A stretch of DNA of 64,000 nt from Chamaecyparis obtusa (Eukaryota; Streptophyta; Pinopsida; Cupressales; Cupressaceae): positions 1 to 64,000 of the forward strand of contig BSBK01007852.1 in NCBI GenBank assembly GCA_027943335.1. The letters are read 5' to 3'. A program made the position numbers and the translations under genes. Shown here piece by piece: positions 1 to 12,570 of this stretch (positions are counted from its first letter, which is position 1; each line of letters starts with the position of its first letter). The notes under the pieces are model-generated. The model was not told the origin of the DNA. It did not search any database and saw only the letters and a program-made list of their open reading frames with translations.

Positions 1-1232
1 AGTTTTTCACTTGACGACGTATTTCTTGTTTATTATTTTATTTTAGTTAATAAATTTTTTTTTAAAACCACCTTAATGTGTTGATTTACATTATTTAAAA
101 ATAATTTCATTTTTATAGAGAATATAATAAAAATATTTACACGTCAATTATATTAAAGTTCAAATAACTTTTCATATATTAAAGGTTTTATTTCGTAGGA
201 TATATTAGTTTTAAAATTGCTTTAGTTATTAACATTTAAACACCTTCAAAATTTAACATAATTGTAAATAATAAGTTTTTTATTTTGTAAAGTATATTTA
301 TTTCTATTAATGATATAATAATCATAATGTTGTTCATTATAACAACTTATATTAGATATTATTTATGAACAAGGTCATATTACATTAAATGATTTAATTG
401 AAAAAGAAATCTCACTTGTTTTTTAAGTTCTACTAGGATTTCTAGTGTGTATCTTTGTCAATATCAAATTACTTTAAAAAATAGGAATTTTATTCTTTTT
501 CGTTCATTTAATTGTGATGCCCTTTCCAACACTCAACCTTTAAGTATTTCTTCCCATTTTAAATTGCCTTAATGTTTTATTCATTCATGACTACGATTAG
601 TAAAGTTGAAGATTTGATAGAAACAAGCAACAACACCCCTACCTAAACATCCCTAAAAATTTGTATCTAAGGTATTTCACAAGGTATGTCTTTTGAGACA
701 CCGCTTGATATCATTCTTTTAGTTCGATAATTTTATCTAATGTGTGTCTTTAGGCACCCTTTTAGGTTTTTCCTCTCCAAGCCCTACAATGATTAATTAT
801 GAGAAATAGAACTATTGTTGGCTTGGTTCCTAGAGTTCAAAAGCTATTGCATGATTTATCTAAATAGATTTAGATGATTATATATATAATAGAAATAATT
901 GGTCCAATGAATTATATTTAAAATATTGGCTAACATGATTGTAGGATCTGAAACAAGATTATATTAGTAAAGGTCCAATGAATTATATTTAAAATATTGG
1001 CTAACATGATTGTAGTATATGAAACAAGATTATATTAGTAAAGACTTTTTATTGGTAAAGAAATAATTCTAACCATATTATATTTCTTATGTTAATTGTA
1101 CTTGTGATTTTAGGGAAAGATTTAGAATCATCTGAAATGAGGACATTACAGTTGTACTCAATGCATCTTTTTTATCAATCTCTTAAACACCTTTAGTTGA
1201 TATGTCAATCCTCAAAATATAAGATATGAGAT
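1..1232. repeat. Repeat R, left copy in unit U1 (truncated)
   Basis: Very AT-rich non-coding sequence that matches 18931-20159 almost base for base and matches parts of 5373-8220 and 60617-63830. It lacks a ~1.4-kb segment (6418-7800) present in the right-hand copies and stops where an LTR relic begins. It runs off the left edge of the window. R has no ORF I can support. It could be an LTR of an old element, because it starts with TG in other copies and flanks the unit in direct orientation, but no primer-binding site was found. Confidence 0.75.
901..1042. repeat. 71-bp direct tandem duplication in R
   Basis: Two adjacent copies, 901-971 and 972-1042, both starting GGTCCAATGAATTATATTT and differing at a few bases. 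The same duplication is present in U2 (19828-19969) but is single-copy in the right-hand R copies near 7952 and 63572. It therefore arose before U1 and U2 separated. Confidence 0.9.
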
Positions 1233-2260
1233 TGATGAACTCCAACTGATTGAATATCTAAATGAACTAAAGAAATAATGATTAGAGATCACCGAGCTAC
1301 TGAAATGATATGTAAGATGATTAAATCAGTCAATATGTTGTCATTGATGTCAACTAGTTCTGACAGTACTTATCATGATAGTTACAAGCATCTGATCATC
1401 TGTTGAAGGAAGAAAAGATGAAGAACAGAGATATCTACATGAGGAAAAGATGGATATGACAGAGAAGGATAACGTAAACATTGGGTAACTTATTGATGAG
1501 TCTATGACTTTAAATTGTTGACTTGATCATGTTACATTAATCTATTATGAAGAAGAGATTTGAAATGGAACAAGTCAATGTGGTCGGTAATTGAAGATTT
1601 CTATCTACATCGAGCCAGTGCAGTGTATACCAAGCAACAGTATAACGGCGCTAGTTATCACCAATGTATTTCTATATTAACCGAGTATGGATGAAAACAT
1701 TAAATGCTAATAATAGCCGATTGAATTTGATAATTTAGAAATTGTTATGATTTCGAGGTTAAGGATGAACTTAGTTATGAGATCCACGACTAAATAAATT
1801 CAAAGCTAATCTAAAGGATGAGATTGAAACGTGTTATGAACACATCTACCGAAGAAGGTATAAGCGGCAAAATGGACGAAGGAGATCAATTTGCAAAATC
1901 TAATGGTTGATATGAAAATGTTTTACTTATCTATATAAGAGATATGAGTTTCATTCTTGAAATATGCTGGACAAAAGGAGACTGAAGAGATTTCGCATGA
2001 AGACAGTATTCATGCATGCCTGATCATTATTGAAAAATTGAGCTGCAGAGATTACCGAGTGTTAGAGAACTATTTACCGAGTGAAAGTAAGTTGAGAAAT
2101 ATTGAGGGAAGTGAATTGATTAGTGATCAAAGGATTTTTAGGAGCTTAGCATAGATCTGAATATTTGCAATTGAGTTGTATTTGAATTAGATCAGTAATG
2201 TATCAGTTTAACTGTTGATTAAAAAATCTTTTAACCAAGTGGACTTAACAGTCTTATGTA
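1233..2260 (+). mobile_element. Diverged copia-type LTR relic (related to the TE2 LTR)
   Basis: Starts TGATGAACTCCAACTG, close to the LTR start of TE2 at 23643 and 51164. It keeps the same order of landmarks: a TATA-like CTATATAAG at 1931-1939, and the phrase ending in CCAAGTGGACT near 2240 that matches the LTR of TE2. The 3' part ending in CTAACA is not recognisable and no internal region follows, so it is a partial or solo LTR. The same relic lies at 20160-21190. The 65-codon ORF inside is chance. Confidence 0.7.
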
Positions 2261-2298
2261 ATCCGGGCTCTTCTTCTTATGTAATCCGGGCTCTTCTT
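2253..2298. repeat. 23-bp tandem duplication
   Basis: The unit CTTATGTAATCCGGGCTC(TTCTT) occurs at 2253-2275 and 2276-2298. U2 has only one copy near 21190, so the duplication happened in U1 after the two units separated. Confidence 0.9.
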
Positions 2299-2771
2299 CC
2301 ATGAAGAAAACTAAAAAAGCCTCCCTTCTCCTGTGCCTAAATATAAATGTTTGATTCCACGTGATCTTGGATAGGTTGTGATGTAGAAATATTGTCTTAT
2401 ATTATATTTATACATTTCTGCATTCATTTCATTACTTTTTTTATTATTACAGTCAAGGAATTAACTGTTATTGAGGACAGTTACTGGTATTTGTAGCACA
2501 GTCAGCAAGTTAAACATACATCGATAAACATACAAGCATGACTATAAGGTATGGGAAATTTACAAAACATAAGAAATCCACATAAACATAAATTAGTATA
2601 CATCAATACACCAAACACATGAATTGCATACCTAAAACATTATAAAAAAAAAATCATTGGGCATGAAGCCAAATATATATGTCCAATAATTTCATACATT
2701 CAATATATTCAATACAGTTAAACTGGCTTCCTCAAAGCCAAATGGATGTACAAATCCCGAGCTATCTTCGA
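2299..2771. other. Unassigned segment 3' of the U gene
   Basis: AT-rich and shared with U2 (about 21216-21716). No ORF, RNA gene or repeat structure seen. In U2 the reading frame of the last exon of the U gene runs into the equivalent of this stretch (to 21717), so its proximal part was once coding or 3' UTR. Confidence 0.5.
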
Positions 2772-5005
2772 TCATGGCTTCGATGGAGATGCAGTGGATG
2801 TTGTAGTCTTCTGAGTGCACTCACTTGTCCTCTTGTCTAGACTCTTTTGCAGCTCGAGCTGATAAAAAAAAATTAAGCATCAATAACTAATATACATCAA
2901 AATTGAATTATACAATGACATAAAATTGAATATTCACTTACCGTTAGCAAATAGTCACTATGTTCATCCACCGAAGGCGCATGCTGGCGATCTAGAGTAA
3001 TAATTCCCTACAACAATAATCAAAATAATAATTAAAATACATACATGAATATCATTATAAAATTCAATACAAACTATTAAAATAACAATTAAAATTAAGT
3101 GATCTCTTTCATACCTCAGTCGGTGCTTCAGAACTAGCTACTACTGGAGCTACTCCATGATCCAAAGTATCACAGACAAAAGGAGGAGTCTCTGATGTCA
3201 ATAACTGAAAATGAAACAAAAAAAATATTATACAGTTATCAAGATTACATATATTTTTTACAACCCTACTAATGAGTAAATGATACCTCCGTGAAGGTTC
3301 CACCGTGTCTTTTGGTGTGCAGTGTCAAAGTTGAAGCTCCAACATTCAACTAGTCCACATGTACATGGAAAATCATAAGATAATCATTCATATAAGAACG
3401 TACTACTGACATGTTAACTATAATGCATTATTACATATATACCTGTGGACTCAATGGTGACATCACAAAGCCAGGTGAAAGAATGTGATCATCGTGCCTC
3501 TGGATTTGATCATAATTTGTCTAGTAATTTAGTCATTCATTCATTTATTAATTAAATATAATCAAGTAAATCAAATTAACATGCAAATAAAGATACCTCA
3601 AGGAACGTGGCATGATGCCCTTCGCTATCTTTTGTGAATGTTGATGGTCCACCAGTGGACATCTAATGCACATGCACAATAAGTTATGATACAAGTATTC
3701 ATATAATTACATAATAATCAAATATGTTAATTAAAATGTTTTATTCAATACATACATATGGAATTGACGATGATGTGTAGAAGGGGACATGAGGATCATT
3801 GCCACTGCCACTGACACTCTTGCCTTGAATTTTCATCATAATCAATAGATACTAAATTAATTAGTTATTCTTTTATAAATGAAATATGATCAAAGCAATT
3901 TAATGAACTTGGAAATATTTACCTATGTGTCAATACCAAATGCCATATTTAGAATGTGCACAAGCATCCACATGACCGACAAATATGCCCCCTCGAAGAT
4001 TGACCATGGTCACCCTCAACTAAAGGATTGGCACACTGAATGAGATTCTGTGTCAAAGCACTAATCATGCCTAGTGTGTCTGCCTCTACATGTTCCTTCA
4101 CAACGGAAGGAATAGTAACATGATCCACCTATGGCTTGCCAATAGGAACTCTAGGTGCGTTAGGGTCACGATGTGCCCCTGCTCGATCAAATGATGACCC
4201 CCTCCTCTACCCTGAGAATCTAGATAGTCAAAATAATTTGGCACCTTCCTGAGTACAAACTCGCAATAGAGTTTCCTCAAGAAATATATAGGAACCTCAT
4301 GATTGTTACAAGGAGGGGAATCAAAGACCATCCACCATCTCTCCCAAAAATTGTTTTTAATGTCTTCATTTAAGCACCAATGAATTGGGAAACTCCTTGT
4401 TGTAGTTCTAAGAGTATATATGTCCCCCTGGTTTTTTAAATAGCTTGCAAATGTCATCTTTTGTGATCTTTTTCTTTTTTATGTCCGCATAAGATAATTT
4501 ATTTGCATAATATTGTTTTTGTTCTTCTCTTTTATCCCTCCATAAATTAATTTTCCCACTAACCGAGCTTACATGGGTCAAGACTGCTTCCAATGATTTT
4601 GCAAGTCTTTCCCTTCCGGGATTTGTACCACTAGAGTCTTTTAACTTAGTAATTAAAGATTCTAATTCTTTTTGCCCTCTTTCAATTTGGTTCATCAAAT
4701 TTTTTTTGTGTCCAGGAGAGGCTTCTCGATTGGTGGAGGCAATTGAGGTTCATTTTCTTCATTTGTTTCTTCATTCGGTTCTTCATGAGGAGGCGGAGGG
4801 TTTGGTTGAGGGAGATTATTTGTTCCTGGCAACTAAAAAAACTAGATTTTAAAATCTTCATTACACACAAATTTAAACAAAAACAAATTTTAACAAAACA
4901 AATTGCTAGAAAACTAAAATTTTAAAACAAATAAGATGCATGGGCTGTAGAAACACTTACCTCTTCTTTCGGATTGAACTTGACAACACTGTGGAGCCAT
5001 TTCAT
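2772..5005 (-). pseudogene. Unrecognised nine-exon gene of the U repeat, copy 1
   Basis: I do not recognise this protein. On the minus strand nine exons are bounded by GT/AG signals: 4961-5005 (starts MKWLHSVVKF), 3923-4832, 3756-3823, 3597-3662, 3443-3499, 3287-3349, 3115-3204, 2942-3007 and 2772-2858. The exons of 45, 66, 57, 63, 90 and 66 nt are all multiples of three, so most introns are phase 0. Exon 2 starts Pro/Glu-rich, then has a charged helical stretch (residues like GQKELESLITKL) and a Trp/Tyr-rich part (NNFWERWWMVFD, PIYFLRKLYCEF). The small exons encode Ser/Thr/His-rich segments. Intact length would be near 500 residues. Damage: frame breaks in exon 2, and a TGA where U2 has CGA in exon 9. 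Copy 2 is at 21717-60273. It may be a captured host gene or a transposon gene. Confidence 0.65.
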
Positions 5006-5148
5006 GGATGAATGAACGAAAACAATGGATTCACAAGCCAAAAGGAGAGTGTGTGCACGCTTGGGAAGCCCTTCTTAGCTGCAAACGCAGATTGGAGGAA
5101 AGCAAAATGAGCTTTCCAACCCGCAACTTTAGCTAAATAGGCTTTTTT

Positions 5149-5243
5149 CAAAGCGTGTGCACGCTATAGGGCGCACGAGCTTTGAAAAACACTAAAAAAG
5201 TGTTTTTCAAAGGGCGTGCGCCCTATAGGGCACACACGCTTTG
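5149..5243. repeat. Long hairpin (44-bp arms, 7-base loop) upstream of the U gene
   Basis: Left arm 5149-5192 and right arm 5200-5243 pair with about five mismatches around the loop TAAAAAA. The inner 13 bp (CTTTGAAAAACAC and its complement) are perfect. It is GC-richer than its surroundings. U2 keeps only a deleted form at about 60418-60486. A smaller perfect palindrome, GGCTTGGGCAACCCAAGCC, lies just to the right, near 5264-5282. Confidence 0.85.
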
Positions 5244-5372
5244 TTTTGGATTGCCCAAACCTAAGGCTTGGGCAACCCAAGCCATAGGTCGTGTGCACGC
5301 ACTATGTTTGATGAGGGACCAAAAAGCAAAGTGGCACCTTTTTGTTCCCCCATCTTTGTGCATATACCCCCT

Positions 5373-8349
5373 TGTGTAAATACCTTTTACATAATAGTAA
5401 CTAATATACATATTCATTAAAAAATTTTATCTTCATTCTCTAAATATGGAAAACCTACTATTCTATTCTATTCTCCTCTTTATAATAATAAAACATGCAT
5501 TTCAAAGACAAAATTCTTACCTTTTTTAACTATTTACCAATCTTGTACTATGAATACACTAGTCTTGAGTTATTTTTTATGAAATATGAAATTCAAGCAA
5601 ACTTGTTTCTATGCAATGGACATCTATTGGACATTCATATCTATTTATATCATTTCCTATTTCTCTTGTAAAATCTAATCTTAACATTACATTTCTTAAT
5701 CGTATATAAATTGTGCCATAATAATTTTATTTTAAATAGTAAATTTTAAAAAACTCATATCCATTTGCATTATTTAAATATAATTTTAAATCTATATCAA
5801 ATATGATTAAAATGATTACACATCTTTAATTATATTAAATTTCAAACAACTTTTCAAATATTAAAGGCTATTTCTTCATAAAATATAAATTAGCTTTAAA
5901 GTTGTATTAGGTATTAACATTTAACACCTTCAAATTTCAAAAGAATTGTAAATAATAAGTTTTTTTTATTTTGTAAAGTATATTTCATTTCTATTAATTA
6001 TATAATAATCATAGTGTTATTCATTAAAAAAATTACATTAAATACTATTTAGGGACAATGTTATATCAAATTAAGTAATTTAATTGAAAAACAAATCTCA
6101 CTTGTTTTTTAAGTTTTGTTAGGGTTTCTAGTGTGCATCTTTGTCAATGTCATACTGCTTTAAAAAAATAGGAGTTTTGTTCTTTTCTTTCATTCATTTT
6201 GATGCCCTTTCCATCACTCAACCTATGAGCATTATTACACATTTTAAATGGTCTTAATGTTGCATTCCTTCATGACTACAATTGGTAGACTTGAAGGTGC
6301 ACTCGTACCCTACAAAAAATTGTACCCAAAATATTTCACAAGGTATGTCTTTTGAGACACCACTAGATATCATTCTTCTAATTCAATAATTTTAGCTAAT
6401 GTGTGTCACTATCTAGAAACTGTTGATTTGATTGGATATTGTATGGTAGGGTAACCTCTAAAATCACACTTAAATACTAAGTTTGTATGGCCTAGGCCTT
6501 GAATTAGATCCACCTTATAGCCATAGAGATTCTAATCATTTTTTCTTTCTTTTTGTTTCATGGAGGCAAATGTTAAGGCAATGCTTATTTGTGACCTTTG
6601 GCTAATTCATTTATTGCTACTTATTTTCAAACACTAAACATGAGGCTATGTCATCTCTGATGATAAGTATTTTAAGGTTCTTGTTTGGGTTGATTATTAT
6701 GATCTACCCCTACCAACACACAATTATTTTATCAAAATGAACCTCTTTTATAAGCTTGATTATATGTGTATTGAGCCATAATAGTTCTATTAAGCTCATC
6801 CCTAATAGCAAGTTTGTATTAAGATAGACCTATCCAAGGACCTCAAAGATTTTGTTAATATCTAGGTTGATGAAGCTAGATTTTGTCATGCCCTAAGTAA
6901 TAGTATTAACTTTACATCAATCAACAAAAAATGTCTTATTTATAAGATCCCATAATTTTCAAATACATACAAGCCAATAGAAACCGAGTCAATCTAATCT
7001 ATCCTATAGCTATCATACTCATTTCAACAATCAATATTGATAATAAAAAAAAGTTTCAGAATAAAGAAGTAATTTAATTAACTAATACATAATGTAGCAA
7101 TTAACTAACACTAAAAGATTCATGTAAAAACAACAATCAACTCAAGCATTAGCTAGTTTTGAAAAGGTGGTGATTTAGTTAAGAAGGGATGCCTTGATTA
7201 TGAGGAATTTTATACATTCAGAAATTTGTGACTCTTCATCCTTTCTTTTAGGATATTTAAGGAGAATCATTTCATTGGAAAAAAATCAAGGAAGATAAAA
7301 TGTAATTTAGTATTGAGTGAAGAGAATGATATTTCAAAATACGGCAACATTTCAATATAGTAATTATTGTGGTATGCATGACAATATATTGATACGAATG
7401 CTTAGTGTACGTAATGTAGATAAATCTTATTATATATCTAATTGATAAATAAATTTATCTATTCTCTATTCCCACAAGCAATCATATCGGATTGGAAGCA
7501 AATATATTAGTGAGAGGCAATAAATCAGTTTCCTTGAATTATGTAGGACAACCCAAGTGATAGAATTGAAGTAATTGGATATTTATACCACTTGTGTTCC
7601 AAGTGGTGAGTTGTCTTAGTTGGATGATGTTGCACTCTTGGGCTTAATTAGGTTGAATAATCTTCCTTAATGACCTGGTTCCCTCAAATTAAATAGGCTA
7701 ACCCAAGAGGTGGAATTGTATTAGTGGATATTCCTACCAATTGTGGGCCAAGGAAAATGTTGTCTTAGTTAGATATTATGAGCTCTTGGGCTTATTATCT
7801 TTAGGCACCCTTTTAGGTTTTTCCTCTCCAAGCCGTACTATGATTAATTATCGAAAATGGAACTATTTTTGGCTTGGTTCCTAGAGTTGAAAAGCTATTG
7901 CATGATTTATCTAAATAGATTTAGATGATTATATATATAATAGAAATAATTGGTCTAATGAATTATATTTCAAATGTTGGCTAACATGATTGTAGGATCT
8001 AAAATAATATTATATTAATAAAGACTTTTTATTGGTAAAGAAACAATTCTAACCATATTATATTTCTTATGTTAATTGTACTTGTGATTTTAGGGAAAGA
8101 TTTAGATCATCTGAAATGAGGACATTACAGTTGTACTCAATTCATCTTTTTATCAACCTCTTAAATACCTTTAATTGACATGTCGATCCTCAAAATATAA
8201 GATATGAGATTACCTATATAATTTCTTGTGCCCAAAGGTCATTGCATACCCTTCCTCGTGATCACCACCTTAGTGAATAAAGAAGAGGGTAGGTCTTCTA
8301 TAGTCACTCACAAAGCTAAGAATACTAGTAATAATAAGTCCTCTATGCC
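5373..8349. repeat. Repeat R, right copy in unit U1 (long form)
   Basis: Starts TGTGTAAATA and matches 60617-64000 over its whole length. It also matches the left copies, apart from a ~1.4-kb extra block (6418-7800) present only in the right copies. No ORF, terminal inverted repeat or primer-binding site seen. It ends at 8349, where the poly-T tail of the LINE begins. The uninterrupted sequence is visible at 63961-64000. Confidence 0.8.
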
Positions 8350-8520
8350 TCTTTTTTTTTTTTTTGATCGGTAAAAGGTCGAAGCCCTAAAAATTTTTTA
8401 TTAATATAAATAAATTTTACAGTGTGACCCCGCTCGCTTCAGGCGCTGGTAGGAAAGAGTGGTGTTGAGAAAACCTCCAGCCTTGCCCAGGACCAGTGGT
8501 CCTGTACTTATACATAATTA

Positions 8521-8709
8521 CGTGGGCATACCCACGACTCGACAGTAGCCAAGATTTGTTGGATACATAAATACCGTGGGCATACCCACGTCTCGACATT
8601 TGTTGAGATTTATGGAAATGATAGATACATAAATTTCGTGGGCAATCCCACTGCTTAATGATTTCCTATGAATTATTACAATTACACTCTTTTAGTGGGC
8701 ATACCCACC
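8521..8709. repeat. Four spaced palindromes in the LINE 3' region
   Basis: CGTGGGCATACCCACG occurs at 8521-8536 and 8575-8590, with variants at 8637-8652 and 8694-8709. Spacing is 54, 62 and 57 bp, so this is a degenerate ~57-bp tandem repeat with a hairpin in each unit. Flanking text such as GATACATAAAT also repeats. Confidence 0.85.
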
Positions 8710-9270
8710 TTTTTGTAAACTCTTACAAATGTTGCTTTTACTGAGCTGTTTCTACCCTTTATACAATGATTTCGTAAAATATCGTTCTCAAATCTGCAAT
8801 GGCCGGATGCATCAGTTGCTCTATAGATATTAAGCCTCTTTGATTTCCTCACTCTGTTCTTTAAATCTTTAATTAGCTGGAATCCCTTTCTCCTTACGAA
8901 TTTTAGTACCTGTATCATAAAATACACACCACTTCCATCTACAACGGTTATCTTACATCCACTAATATAGATATTTCCTTCAATTGAGCATTTATATTTT
9001 GGATTTTTATGTTATGATATGAGTATTTCTGAAAAGTAGTTTGAACCCAATCAAAATACATAACTAATTCTATTTGTAATCTCAACCTTTATATACATGT
9101 GTAAACTATAAATTAGTCCATTCAAATACAATTATCACTAAATATTCAAAACATTAATTCTACTGCTATCTTGATTTACCTATGTCCATTAATATCATAA
9201 TAGGAAGGATATAAACCTATATTCATGCCCATAAACCAAACTAAGAAAAAATAAAGAGGGTATGATGGAC

Positions 9271-10599
<1,329 letters not shown>

Positions 10600-12560
10600 T
10601 CCATTGTTACCACTCTGTTAGCCCCTAGATTAGCTAATTTGTCCGCCTATGAGTTGCCTTCTCTGAAAGTATGTCTGATTTCATACTTTGTAATACTTTC
10701 CATTAATAAATTAATCTCTTCTATTTTAGCGTTCAACATCCAGTTGGGATTTTTTTTAGTGCGAATGGCATTGACGATAATTTGAGAATCTCCTTCAATA
10801 ATTACTTTTGTAATGTTGAGTTTCTTACATAATTTAAGCCCTTCTAGTCCCGCTATACACTCAGCCATATTGTTTGTCGTAGGACTGATGGGTTTAGAAA
10901 ATCTAGCGATGACTTTTGACTTCCAGTTGCGAATGATCCCTCCAATACCTGCTTCCCCTGGATTTCCTCATGATGCTCCATCAAAATTGAGTTTGTACCA
11001 TCCTACTTTCGGTGATACCCATTTACAAGAGGCTCTGTCAGTTTTAGTTTTGGGACCCCCCTTACCATAAAGGGGAGGGATTGCTAATTTTGGCCATTTA
11101 CTCCTAATCTTGTTATCCCAGCTCTTGAATGAATCCTCGTAGCTCAGTTTTTCCCTGAGTTTGTTGTTAATAATTTCCACGATCGACGCTTCTATCTTGT
11201 TTGTAACCAAATTCCAAGTTAATTTTTGATCCGTAAAAATCCTTCTATTTCTTTCTTTCCATATTTCCCATGCTACTATTGAAGGTGCTATTATCCATAT
11301 ATCTTTAAATAAGTTATCTTTATAAGGAGAAGGCCAAGCTTTAAGGTTGCTGATTAGATCATAGTGCTGAGCAAATTTCCATCCTAAACTTTGATGTAAC
11401 CAATTCCAACATTTTTGTGAGAAAGGACAATTAAGAAGGAGATGGTTGACATCCTCGGACTGGTTTTCACATAAAGGGCATCTCGATGGCCCTTCAAATC
11501 CCAATCTATTGAGCCTGTCTGCTGTAAGAATTCTATTTTGCAGAGCCACGCAGAGAAACATGCCCGCTTTAGGGAGGCAAGCTTTATTCCATCACATATT
11601 CAAAGGAATGTCTATATTATCCATATTTTGATCCCTAATAATTGAATTGTAACCCTCCTTGACAGAGTAGTTACCATTATTTGATCCTGCCCATATTAAG
11701 GTATCCGGTCTATTTTTAAGTGTTATCTCTCTATCTTTCAATAATGCCAAAAGGATTTGCTTTTCATGCCATACATCATTTATTTCTTTCAGATCACTCC
11801 AATTAGTAGCTTCCTTCTTACATAGGTAATCCTTAAGATGTAAACCTATGCCTCTCTTGCATTCTTCCATGAATTCCTTGGAGAAACCCAATTTGTTGAG
11901 GGGAGTCAGGCCTGCCCATGAATCATCCCAGAATAAAGCTTGATCACCTGCACCTACATCCCAAGAGAGATATTTGCTAATAATCCCTCTGCAATCCTTA
12001 ATAAAATTCCATATCCACAATCCTTTCACATGTGAGTGTGACCTGAAGATATTGATGGGATCCGAGTCAGGGATGTACTTGTGTAATAATATGGAAGCCC
12101 ATTTACTGCTTAATTCTTTGTACATTCTCCATATAAGTTTAGCCACAAGCGCTTGATTTTTCCATAGTAGGTTTTTGATGCCTAGACCCCCTTTTGCTAT
12201 TGATTTGCATAGGGTGTCCCATTTAATCAGGGCAAGTTTTTTGTCTTCAGATGGACCTTGCCAATAAAATTCTCAAAATATTTAATCTAATTCCTTTTTA
12301 ACGTTAATCGGAAGGGGTAGGATAGACAGATGATACCTGAGTATGGCAGAAAGGACAGATTTGATCATTGTCGACCTACCCGCTTTAGTTAACCATTTAC
12401 CTTTCCAAGAGCTTTTCTTATTTTGAACTTTGGTTATGACTTGTTGCCAAAGTTTGGATGATACGAGACCTTTATTGAGGTCTATTCCTAAGTATTTGCA
12501 TGGGAATTTGCCAATTTTGTACCCCATCATGCTACAAATGTTTCAAAACCTCTAGAATCA
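10600..12560 (-). pseudogene. LINE ORF2 C-terminal part: RT thumb, zf-RVT, RNase H
   Basis: One minus-strand reading frame runs from about 12560 to 10600, broken only by stops (for example TGA at 11592 and 10968, TAG at 10647). In order: a post-RT segment with the conserved CKYLGIDL (near 12490) and WKGKWLTKAGR motifs; the GGLGIKNLLWKNQALVAKL(I) stretch near 12180; a zinc-binding RT-associated domain with CPLCENQSEDVNHLLLNC (about 11430-11480); and a plant-type RNase H with LNFDGAS, the AECIAGLEGL helix, EGDSQIIVNAI, and a C-terminal ADKLANLGA just after the last stop. The catalytic RT palm is absent because of 5' truncation. Non-functional. Confidence 0.85.
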
Positions 12561-12570
12561 AGAAAAAATG

